Of a stretch of 38,754 nucleotides of DNA, positions 1 through 6,602 are shown piece after piece. Position 1 is the stretch's first letter. Each line of letters starts with the position of its first letter. Source of the DNA: Solirubrobacteraceae bacterium (lineage in GTDB: Bacteria > Actinomycetota > Thermoleophilia > Solirubrobacterales > Solirubrobacteraceae); the NCBI GenBank assembly GCA_030690545.1, contig JAUYGN010000121.1, positions 1 to 38,754 on the forward strand, in the 5' to 3' direction. The notes under the pieces were generated by a model. The model made no database searches, was not told the DNA's origin, and was given only the letters and a program-made list of their open reading frames with translations. The position numbers and the translations under genes are program-made.

Positions 1-755
1 AGCGCCGCCGTGTCGCCCGCCAGCGCGCGGGCGCGCGCGTCGGCGCTGACGAGGTCGCCGTGCCGGCGATGCAGCTCGAGCTGGCAGCGCGCGAGTGCCG
101 CGACGTCCGTCGTGAGGCCGCCGGGATGGCGGCGATAGCGCACGAGCGGCGCGTCGAGGCAGACGAAGCCGCCGCCGCGCCCGGCCAGCCGCAGCCAGAG
201 ATCCCAGTCCTCTGCGAGTCGCACGGGCGAGGCGAACCCGCCGGCGTCATCCAGCGCCGCCCGGCGCAGCACGACGCTCGAGGTCGGGATCGGGTTGGAC
301 GCGTAGAGCAGCGTCGCGAGATCGGCACCCGCGTGCAGTCCCGGTCGCGGCTTCGCCCAGCGCTCGCCGGTCTCGCGCCCGTCGGCACCGACGATCCGCG
401 CCCGTCCGAAGCAGGCGACCGCATCGGGGGCGCCGTCGAGCGCCGCCAGCTGCGCGGCGAGCTTGTCGGGCAGCCAGGCGTCGTCGGCGTCGCACAGCGC
501 CACGAGCGACACGCTGGCTCCCAGCGCCTCCAGCCCGCTCGCTCGCGCAGCCGCCGGGCCGCCACACGCGGCGCGCCGCACCAACCGGCACGAATCCGCG
601 TGATCGGGGTGCAGCTCGAGTGGCTGCGGCGATCCGTCGTCGACCACGACGATCTCGACGCGACCGATGTCGATCCCGCGCTGGGCGAGCACGCAGTCCA
701 GCGCCTCGGCGAGATACGGCGCGAAGCCGTGCACGGGGACGATGACGCCGGTCAC
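1..755 (-). CDS. Family 2 glycosyltransferase, C-terminus beyond window
   Basis: Reads leftward off the window edge, so only the first 251 residues are present. The N-terminus follows the GT-A plan: a short beta strand (VTGVIVPVHG), then VVVDDGS (DDGS at 39-42) for nucleotide-sugar binding, then LCDADDAWLPDKL, whose DADD (89-92) is the metal-binding DxD. Further on, residues of the form AEDWDLWLRLA match the conserved ED segment near the acceptor site. It should transfer a sugar from a nucleotide donor at the inner face of the membrane, probably for a surface polysaccharide; donor and acceptor cannot be read from sequence. The GTG at 755 is chosen because the frame upstream has no start and the protein begins directly at the first strand. 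It is divergent from the M23 peptidase gene. Confidence 0.85.
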   Translation of the reverse strand, partial: MTGVIVPVHGFAPYLAEALDCVLAQRGIDIGRVEIVVVDDGSPQPLELHPDHADSCRLVRRAACGGPAAARASGLEALGASVSLVALCDADDAWLPDKLAAQLAALDGAPDAVACFGRARIVGADGRETGERWAKPRPGLHAGADLATLLYASNPIPTSSVVLRRAALDDAGGFASPVRLAEDWDLWLRLAGRGGGFVCLDAPLVRYRRHPGGLTTDVAALARCQLELHRRHGDLVSADARARALAGDTAA

Positions 756-770
756 AGGCTCGCCAGCGTA

Positions 771-2375
771 ATGGGCCGGTCCTTGCAGCCGGAAGGCGTG
801 CGTGTGCCGGCGTGGAAGCAACCCGCCGGGGTGGGGGCGTCGACACGGAAACGATTGCGGCCGGTGGCGACGCTGGCGCGCCGGACATTGCTGCCGCCGC
901 TGCTGGCGGCGGTCGCGATCGTCTGCCTGCTGCTCGCCATCGCGATCTCCTTCGGTCAGGACGCGAAGTCCGGCAACCCGCTCGCCGGCACCCCCCAGGA
1001 CCGGCTCGCCGAGCAGCTCACCGCCGACCTCGAAGGCACGTTGACGCCCGCCGACATCCGCCGCGCGCAGCGCCCGCTCAGCGAGCGCAAGCGGCTGCTC
1101 GACGCGCACCCGTACTCCCGCCTCTACGCGATCGCCAGGCAGCGCTTCGACGTCTCCTTCTACCTCGTCGCCGCCGTCCACTACCAGGAGACCGGCTTCG
1201 ACCGGGCTCCCGCCAAGCTCGCCAAGCACAAGGCATGGCTGCGCCACCGCGACGCCGGCCGCGGCATCGAGCGTCCGGCGCGCTATCCCAACAGGGTGCA
1301 GCGCCATCCCTCGGTGTACGACGACTTCGACGTCGTGATGGCGATCGCCGCCGGGCTGAAGGCGCAGGGCGCGCGCGATCTCGGCACGGTCGCCCGCACC
1401 GCCCTGCTCGCCCGCTACGGACCGCACCCCAACGGCCGCCTGGCGACCGCGATGGTGATCGAGCGCGCCCGTGCCTGGCGGCTGCTGGGCTTCCTGCCGC
1501 TGCCCGGCCGCGGCGAGCTCGCCACGCCGGTCAAGGGCGTCGTCGGCGGATGCGGGTACTTCGGCTGCCCGCGCCCCGGGCACCTGCACAACGGCGTCGA
1601 CTTCCTCGCCCCGACCGGAACGCCGATCCGCGCCGCCGACGGGGGCCACGTCGCCGTCATCGAGTCGACCGCGGAGTCCGGCGGCTACGGCAACTTCGTC
1701 TGCCTTCAGCACCGGCCGAGCCTCGCGACGTGCTACGCCCACCTGAGCGCGTTCGCGGCGGTCGTCCGTCCCGGCGCTCGCGTGCGCCGCGGCCAGGTCA
1801 TCGGGCTCGTCGGCTCGACCGGCAGGAGCACCGCGCCGCACCTGCACTTCGAGGTCCGCCGCGGCCCCGCCGCCTGCTCGTCCTGCGCGGTCGACCCGCT
1901 GCCGATGCTGTCCGGTGTGGTCCCGCAGGACGATCTGCCTGCGTTCGTGGCCCGTCGGTCGCCTGCCGTGAGGCCGGTGTCGGTCACCAGCGTCGTGCCG
2001 GCGCCGGTGGCGGCGGGCACACCCGACGCGACGGCGCCGACCCCCACCGGCGATCGCGAGGACGGCGAGCACGACGCCGACGAGCGCACGCCCGATATCC
2101 CGGCGACCGACCCCCGCGGACGCGACCGGCCGGCGGCGGGGACGCCCGGCAGCGGTGGCTCGCCGCCGGCCGGCGACCTGCCGGCGCGCACGGTGCCACC
2201 GGTGCCAGACCCTGCACCAGCCTCCGTCCCGCCGCCGAGCGCGACGCCGCCGATCCCCCAGCAGCCGCCTGCCGGCGACAGCGGCACCGGGGGAAGCGTG
2301 CCGGCCGTGACTCCGCCGCCGCCGCCTCCTCCGGTCGTGGTTCCGACCGCCGTGACGACGCCGCCGGTCGGCTGA
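771..2375 (+). CDS. Membrane-anchored lytic transglycosylase-like / M23 peptidase
   Basis: A cell-wall enzyme with two apparent hydrolase regions. A basic stretch (STRKRLR) precedes a transmembrane helix at about 40-61, so the rest lies outside the membrane. Residues about 80-225 resemble a transglycosylase (SLT-like) fold, including AVHYQETGF with the probable catalytic Glu. Residues 270-370 are a peptidase M23 (lysostaphin-type) domain with the zinc ligands H273-xxx-D277 and the H357-L-H359-F-E signature. About 150 C-terminal residues are Pro/Ala/Thr-rich and probably span or bind the wall. The frame stays open far upstream, but that part is the reverse strand of the glycosyltransferase. 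ATG 771 gives 534 residues. GTG 864, just before the hydrophobic segment, is equally possible, and neither has a strong ribosome site. The substrate is presumably peptidoglycan; whether both domains are active is inference. Confidence 0.85.
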   Translation: MGRSLQPEGVRVPAWKQPAGVGASTRKRLRPVATLARRTLLPPLLAAVAIVCLLLAIAISFGQDAKSGNPLAGTPQDRLAEQLTADLEGTLTPADIRRAQRPLSERKRLLDAHPYSRLYAIARQRFDVSFYLVAAVHYQETGFDRAPAKLAKHKAWLRHRDAGRGIERPARYPNRVQRHPSVYDDFDVVMAIAAGLKAQGARDLGTVARTALLARYGPHPNGRLATAMVIERARAWRLLGFLPLPGRGELATPVKGVVGGCGYFGCPRPGHLHNGVDFLAPTGTPIRAADGGHVAVIESTAESGGYGNFVCLQHRPSLATCYAHLSAFAAVVRPGARVRRGQVIGLVGSTGRSTAPHLHFEVRRGPAACSSCAVDPLPMLSGVVPQDDLPAFVARRSPAVRPVSVTSVVPAPVAAGTPDATAPTPTGDREDGEHDADERTPDIPATDPRGRDRPAAGTPGSGGSPPAGDLPARTVPPVPDPAPASVPPPSATPPIPQQPPAGDSGTGGSVPAVTPPPPPPPVVVPTAVTTPPVG

Positions 2376-2481
2376 GCGCCGTCGGCGTGGTTGGACCGGC
2401 CCCGGCGCACGGGCACGGCCACCGACTCCGGGTGCCGAGCGCGCATCGCTCCCGCACGCTTCGATGAGAAGGAGAGCAGCT

Positions 2482-2520
2482 ATGAAGGCCGCTACCTGGC
2501 ATGGCAAGCGCGACGTTTCG
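2482..2520 (+). pseudogene. 5' stub of zinc-dependent alcohol dehydrogenase
   Basis: A clear ribosome site (aaggagag, 2469-2476) leads to ATG 2482 and the peptide MKAATWHGKRDV. This is the typical N-terminus of the Zn-dependent alcohol/formaldehyde dehydrogenase family. After about 12 residues the resemblance stops; the frame runs on through Arg-rich sequence and ends at a TGA near 2589. No zinc-binding GHE motif follows. The stub lies 130 bp from the left junction of the integrated element, so the rest of the gene was probably lost in an earlier rearrangement at this tRNA locus. It is too short to be functional. The family call rests on a 12-residue match and the intact ribosome site. Confidence 0.55.
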
Positions 2521-2646
2521 CGGGGGCGGTCGCGGTGCTGCTCACACCGCAGGCGCGAGCGTGGCGATCTGCGAGCGCCGTCGACCTGAGCAGAGTCAGC
2601 AACGGCCGCGACCGCGTGGGCGCACGCGGCCCGGCATGCTGCTCGA

Positions 2647-2690
2647 TGGGCGGTGGCGGGATCGAACCGCCGACCTCCTGCTTGTAAGGC
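2647..2690 (-). repeat. attL: displaced 3' half of tRNA-Val
   Basis: Read on the minus strand this is the anticodon 3' side, variable loop, T-arm (stem GGCGG/CCGCC) and acceptor 3' strand ACCGCCC plus discriminator A of a tRNA-Val. There is no 5' half. The first 19 bases on the minus strand (plus 2672-2690) are identical to the same part of the intact tRNA-Val at 19913-19931. By the usual logic of tRNA-targeting integrases, this is the original chromosomal 3' end of the tRNA, cut off when the element inserted and supplied a new 3' half at the other junction. It is not a functional tRNA. Confidence 0.85.
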
Positions 2691-2780
2691 GGATCGGGGG
2701 CGCGAGCGCATCGCTCGGAGCCGTAATTGCGGGCATCAAGCGCGGGCTTCGCGTGCGGCTCGCAGTGCTCGCGGATGCAA

Positions 2781-2799
2781 GCGGGCACGCTGTGGGCAC
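2781..2799. repeat. Candidate left arm-type integrase sites
   Basis: gcgggcac and gtgggcac start 11 bp apart, about one helical turn. The right end has gtgggcac twice (19813 and 19824), also exactly 11 bp apart. The same spacing at both ends suggests integrase or Xis binding sites. The function is inferred; only the repeats are seen. Confidence 0.45.
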
Positions 2800-3018
2800 G
2801 GACACGGCACGGCTCGACGGCCCGCTCATCCGCAGCCACGCGAACGCCAGAGCGCAGCCGTCGCCGTCGTCAGCGCCGGACGGCTGCGCTTCCGGGTCGT
2901 TCGTGTCGCCTTGCTGAGGGCCGGAACCCATCGAGCCCCAGTCGGCCGTGCCGCGGTCCGCCGTCCGGAGGGCGCCAGCCCGGAGGACGACGTGGCCGCA
3001 GGCAGCGGCGCGGCCGGC

Positions 3019-3037
3019 GGCGGCGCGAAGCGCCGCC
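3019..3037. terminator. Perfect GC-rich hairpin
   Basis: ggcggcgc-gaa-gcgccgcc is an 8-bp perfect stem with a 3-base loop, followed by cttgatg and not by a T-run. It lies about 110 bp upstream of the HNH-like gene. It could insulate that gene from transcription entering from the left junction. The hairpin is certain, the terminator role is not. Confidence 0.4.
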
Positions 3038-3150
3038 CTTGATGAAGTAGAGAAGGTCGTCACGCAACCGCGATATCGGCAGCGGTCCGTGCCGGTAGTA
3101 ACGGAAGGTGCACCGAGGCGACCGACAGGTTCGCCATAGTCGGAGCCTCG

Positions 3151-3942
3151 ATGACGGACGTTCTCCGCGAGCTTGACCGCTGCGTCTTCTGTGACGCGAT
3201 CGGCGTGACGGAGGAGCACTTGATCGCCGACTGGGCGTATCGCGCGTTCGTGCGCAAGCGCCGGCTCCACGACGAGCTCTTTCTACGAGGCAGGTTCGTG
3301 GGGCCGGGGCAGCTTCAGATGCATAGCGAGAGCGAGGCGATTCCGACGGCCAAGGTTGTGTGCGGCCCGTGCAACAACGGATGGATGTCAGGCATCGACC
3401 AAGCGGCGTCGCGGGTACTACGACCGCTAATCCGAGGCGAGCGCGAAGCCGTACTTGACCCCGACGGCCAAGCTGCAGCTGCTGCCTGGATATTCAAGAG
3501 TGCGTTGATCCTCGACGTTGCCGACCACGGCATCGGCGGGCCGCTCGCGTCTCTGCGCCCGGCATTCGCTGAAAGCCGCATGGCGCCGCCTGGCTGCGTG
3601 ATCTACGCGGGGCCGGCCGGGGCCCCACCGAGCCTTACGGTTGGCGATCCACCTACGACCGTGAATCTATGGATGCTTGGGGTTCGTCCGGCCAACGGTA
3701 GGATGCGAGTCACGGGCAGCGTGAGGCATCCTGATGGAACGATCACGAGTGGGGTGCCGCGCGATATCCCCATACCTGGTTACCAGGTCATGGTCGGCGC
3801 TTTCTGGGCCTACGTAGGTGGCCATCTTCCACCCGTCACGCCGGAATCGCTCGTCGGTTTCGAGCAGGTTTGGCCAGTACAAGAGGTGCCGGTCACCTTT
3901 CGTGCAGCTTCGCTGAGGACCGCAAAAGACGGGATGTCCTGA
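3151..3942 (+). CDS. HNH-like zinc-finger protein
   Basis: A 263-residue protein. Its N-terminus has C11-x2-C14, then EEHLIADW (His23), then C71-G-P-C74-NNGWMS. This C-x2-C / E-H / C-x2-C-N arrangement is typical of HNH-type nuclease domains, in which the Cys pairs bind structural zinc and the His-Asn belong to the catalytic site. The remaining 180 residues are not recognised. It could be a DNA nuclease used in defence or in the element's own maintenance, but such folds also occur in proteins without known nuclease activity. It is the leftmost gene of the element, transcribed toward the opposing cargo operon and convergent with the GNAT gene. Base use is less GC-biased than the chromosomal genes, which fits transfer. 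Start: ATG 3151 with a weak cggag upstream at about 3142. Confidence 0.7.
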   Translation: MTDVLRELDRCVFCDAIGVTEEHLIADWAYRAFVRKRRLHDELFLRGRFVGPGQLQMHSESEAIPTAKVVCGPCNNGWMSGIDQAASRVLRPLIRGEREAVLDPDGQAAAAAWIFKSALILDVADHGIGGPLASLRPAFAESRMAPPGCVIYAGPAGAPPSLTVGDPPTTVNLWMLGVRPANGRMRVTGSVRHPDGTITSGVPRDIPIPGYQVMVGAFWAYVGGHLPPVTPESLVGFEQVWPVQEVPVTFRAASLRTAKDGMS

Positions 3943-3970
3943 GCGGGATGTCTGAAGTCGCGGTGATCGA

Positions 3971-4528
3971 TCACCACGGCCGGGCAATCCAACAGCTGTA
4001 ATGAGAGCTGGCCTCGGTCCCCCAGGGCTGCGCCGCTGGCAGTAGGAGCGACAGCGGAAGCCCGGGTTGGAGTACGGCGAAGCCAGCGCGCTGATAAAAA
4101 CGGGCGTCCTCGCGTGCGCATGCCCCATATATTCCGTTGAGTCGGGCGATCGCTGGCGTTAGGCTCACGATGACTTCTGGGAGCATGGTAAGTAGAACGG
4201 TCCCGATCCCGCGCATACGCCATTCAGGATCGACAGCGAGTTGCCAGAGGTATGCCCAGGGTTCGCGCGAATCGCCTAGTGTGTGGACTCCGGCGACGCA
4301 GACGCCGATGACGTCATCCGTGTCCGAGAACGCGGTGATGGTTACGGTTGAAACCCGTGGATCGAAGTTTCCGCTGCCGCGCACCTCGGTGCGAATCAGG
4401 GCCAGCACTCGTGAGTCGGTGGCCGCGATGTCGTTCCGGAACGTCACGCCACCAGCGACGAGCTCACCGGCATACTGCATATGCCGTGCGTGAACACGTT
4501 CGGGCGAGACGGGACCCTTCAGGAGCAT
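3971..4528 (-). CDS. GNAT family N-acetyltransferase
   Basis: A 185-residue Gcn5-related acetyltransferase. Motif A is visible as YLWQLAVDPEWRMRGIGT (about 93-110), where R104-x-x-G107-x-G109 makes the acetyl-CoA pyrophosphate loop. Motif B is DARFYQRAGFAVLQPG. The enzyme should move an acetyl group from acetyl-CoA to an amine; the substrate cannot be predicted. It is the last gene of the leftward cargo operon, 61 bp after the YwgA-like gene. The gap holds a small hairpin and a 12-bp palindrome, so it may have its own promoter. GNAT proteins occur in toxin-antitoxin pairs, but no antitoxin-like partner is adjacent. Confidence 0.8.
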   Translation of the reverse strand: MLLKGPVSPERVHARHMQYAGELVAGGVTFRNDIAATDSRVLALIRTEVRGSGNFDPRVSTVTITAFSDTDDVIGVCVAGVHTLGDSREPWAYLWQLAVDPEWRMRGIGTVLLTMLPEVIVSLTPAIARLNGIYGACAREDARFYQRAGFAVLQPGLPLSLLLPAAQPWGTEASSHYSCWIARPW

Positions 4529-4546
4529 CGACGTAGCGGCCTCACG

Positions 4547-4558
4547 GCAAACGTTTGC
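4547..4558. promoter_or_regulatory. 12-bp perfect palindrome before GNAT gene
   Basis: gcaaacgtttgc is a perfect inverted repeat, AT-richer than its surroundings. It is 19 bp upstream of the GNAT start and downstream of the YwgA-like gene. The shape suits a dimeric repressor site. No matching regulator can be named. Confidence 0.35.
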
Positions 4559-4589
4559 GACGCGGTGCGAGGTGCTGAGGCACCAGCAA

Positions 4590-5144
4590 CTATTCCGCGA
4601 TCAAGCTGAGGTGCTTCGCCTGCTGGCGCATCGCGTCAACCTCAGCGAAGGCGTCTCGTGCCTGGTCGGTGTCGATGTGCGGCTTGTAGGTGCACAGGGA
4701 GCTGACCCGTGCGTCAAGACTGGCGTTGGGTAGTTCGGACTCCACGAGGAGAGCAGTCGCGAGCCTTTCGAGCTGTCCGACTCCAGCGCTGCTGAGCTGT
4801 TCGACGATGAAGTCCAGCTGTGGCCGGTACTTGCTGCGAGTCTTCGGGAAGCGCGTCTCCAGCTGTGCGGCGCCGTCGGCAACCGCGAACTTCGGGCCGT
4901 ACGGCGGGCGCTGCGGTTCGAGTTTCAGCTGGCCGAGCCCACGCATGTCGCCGAGTTGCTCGCTCAGGTCGAACGAGAAGGGCCCGTACTTGTAGAGCTG
5001 GAACGCGAATCCCATGGGGACACGGAGCAGCTCCTGAAGGAAGAAGACGGTCTTCTGGACATGCGTCTCGCCAGCCCAGCCCCCGGCGGATCGCAGGTCC
5101 CCGACCAGAGCGGCGACAAGTGCCGCGCGTTGTGCGCCCTTCAT
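4590..5144 (-). CDS. YwgA-like protein
   Basis: A 184-residue protein resembling the uncharacterised YwgA family. The family-like core is ETHVQKTVFFLQELL (about 26-40), followed by QLYKYGPFSFDLSEQL. These helical segments recur in YwgA and related small proteins. The start overlaps the stop of the upstream HD-phosphohydrolase gene by 4 bp (ATGA), so the two are almost certainly co-translated. In Bacillus the ywgA gene also lies beside an HD-domain gene (ywfO), which supports a conserved partnership. No catalytic residues are recognisable; it may be a regulator or binding partner of the HD enzyme. The family call is from memory of its motif and context, not from a search. Confidence 0.65.
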   Translation of the reverse strand: MKGAQRAALVAALVGDLRSAGGWAGETHVQKTVFFLQELLRVPMGFAFQLYKYGPFSFDLSEQLGDMRGLGQLKLEPQRPPYGPKFAVADGAAQLETRFPKTRSKYRPQLDFIVEQLSSAGVGQLERLATALLVESELPNASLDARVSSLCTYKPHIDTDQARDAFAEVDAMRQQAKHLSLIAE

Positions 5145-6481
5145 GTATCGCCCTCCTCTTCGTCTTCGGGGCGGGCTTCGATGATGTCCGCCAAGTTCGT
5201 GTCTTTCCAGCGCCTGGCTTGGGGCGCAAGCTCGGGCTGAATGAAGACGTAGTGGCTACTCGCTATCGGAACATTGCCAAGCACGTCGGACAGACCATTC
5301 GAGGCCTGGACGCCTTCCGTCGTCAGCACGGGGAAGGTGTCGGTGCTCCCGCCCTTGGAGTAGCGGTCGTACCGAACCGCTTCCGATCCGTACTTCTCGC
5401 ACGCTGCGTCGAAGAGCTGCTTGGCGCCGGCCGCGTTGGCTCGCACGTCGATCGGCGTTGGAGCGTAGAGCACCTTGAAATGGTCCCGGTTGACGACGCG
5501 GCGAGCGTGAATGTGGCCGGGCGCCGTGGTGTCGGCGGATGCCTGAAGCATTGCGACGGTCACATGCGCGTCGGTCATGGCCAGGTGGTCGTCGAGCCGT
5601 CCGCTGAAGTGGCCGGCTGGCAGCCACTCGACGAGGAAATCTTCGAGATGCTTGTCGTAGATACGCCGGACCCGATGCAGATAGACCTGCGAGAACATGA
5701 AGTATCGCGCGAGAACAAGGGCCTCCGCGCTCTGGAGCCCGCCGAGCGTGACCCCGAGTTGCGGGGTCGGATCTCCGGGGTCTGACTCGGACTCGTCTTG
5801 TCGCGCCGCCGGAAGGATGCGCAAGGTGTCGATGAGGCGAGCGTGGTCGAAGCGGCCGTATGCAACTCCGGAGTGCAGCGAATCACGGAGGAGGTAGTCC
5901 ATCCGGTCGGCGCCGAAGACCGCGCCGGTGATCATCTCGTTCAGGATCGCCTTCCAAGGAGGAAGGACGACACCGTCGCCCGGCTCCACGGCGAGCGCGA
6001 CGATGTCGTCGGCGTCGAGATGCATCTCCTTCCAGATCGCGCTCATCTCGTCCGATCGGATCACGGCCTCGCTGAGTATCTCGTGATTGACGCCGTCCGG
6101 CAGCAGTCGCTCCTCGGCCGCGTGCGAGAACGGAAGATGGCCCGTGTCGTGGCAGAGCGCGGCCATCCGCAGCACCTGGCGCCAGTACACCCGGGCGTGG
6201 GTGCCGGCGGCAGGCACGATGTCCCGAACCTCGTCAGTGAGGTTTGCCGCGTCGCAGACAACGTCGTAGATCCGGGTCGCAAGCTCCATGACTCCGAGCG
6301 AATGCTCGAACCGTCGGTGGGTTGCCCCTGGATAGACGAGATAGCTCATGGCAAGCTGATGGACGTGGCGGAGGCGCTGGAACGGCCGGCAGTCGAGGAC
6401 TGCTCGTTCGGGTCCTTCCAGCTTCACGAAGACGTGAAGCGGATCGCGAATCTCGGTGACGCCTGCCACGCGTCGCACCAT
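5141..6481 (-). CDS. HD-domain phosphohydrolase, COG1078/SAMHD1-like
   Basis: A 446-residue metal-dependent phosphohydrolase. It opens with EIRDPLHVFVKL...FQRLRHVHQLAMSYLVYPGATHRRFEHSLGV, the hallmark of COG1078. Metal ligands are H60 (RRFEHS), H111-D112 (CHDTGHLPFSH) and D192 (FGADRMDYLLRDS). Relatives include the dNTP triphosphohydrolases of the SAMHD1/dGTPase group, so a (d)NTP or another nucleotide is the probable substrate. It lies 121 bp after res and overlaps the YwgA-like gene by 4 bp. The ATG at 6481 has no clear ribosome site; GTG 6469 is an alternative and costs only four residues. Next to a restriction system on a mobile element, a role in phage defence by nucleotide depletion is plausible, as known for other dNTPases. 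That role is inference. Confidence 0.85.
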   Translation of the reverse strand: MVRRVAGVTEIRDPLHVFVKLEGPERAVLDCRPFQRLRHVHQLAMSYLVYPGATHRRFEHSLGVMELATRIYDVVCDAANLTDEVRDIVPAAGTHARVYWRQVLRMAALCHDTGHLPFSHAAEERLLPDGVNHEILSEAVIRSDEMSAIWKEMHLDADDIVALAVEPGDGVVLPPWKAILNEMITGAVFGADRMDYLLRDSLHSGVAYGRFDHARLIDTLRILPAARQDESESDPGDPTPQLGVTLGGLQSAEALVLARYFMFSQVYLHRVRRIYDKHLEDFLVEWLPAGHFSGRLDDHLAMTDAHVTVAMLQASADTTAPGHIHARRVVNRDHFKVLYAPTPIDVRANAAGAKQLFDAACEKYGSEAVRYDRYSKGGSTDTFPVLTTEGVQASNGLSDVLGNVPIASSHYVFIQPELAPQARRWKDTNLADIIEARPEDEEEGDT

Positions 6482-6602
6482 AGGGATCGAATCGGCGGGT
6501 CATCCCGTCAGGCCCCCGACGAGCTCCCCGGCTCTTCAGGCCCCGGAACGGTAGCCAGCAGAGACGGCGTCACGGATGCGCCCGTCTCGGCACCGCCAGT
6601 CG

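Larger units (their letters stand above)
2691..3150. other. Left-end non-coding stretch of the element
   Basis: No convincing gene was found. The stretch contains two octamers, gcgggcac (2781-2788) and gtgggcac (2792-2799), that match a pair at the right end and may be integrase arm sites. It also has a perfect 8-bp stem hairpin at 3019-3037. Open frames here on both strands have the Arg/Ala/Pro-rich composition of random high-GC sequence. Confidence 0.5.

Noticed and set aside
60-770. N-terminal 237-residue extension of the M23 peptidase reading frame
   Set aside because: It is the exact reverse strand of the glycosyltransferase gene and is Arg/Gly-rich without protein-like patterns; the peptidase must start at or after 771.
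2647-2690. A second functional tRNA gene at the left junction
   Set aside because: Only the 3' half is present; no D-arm or acceptor 5' strand lies on the other side.
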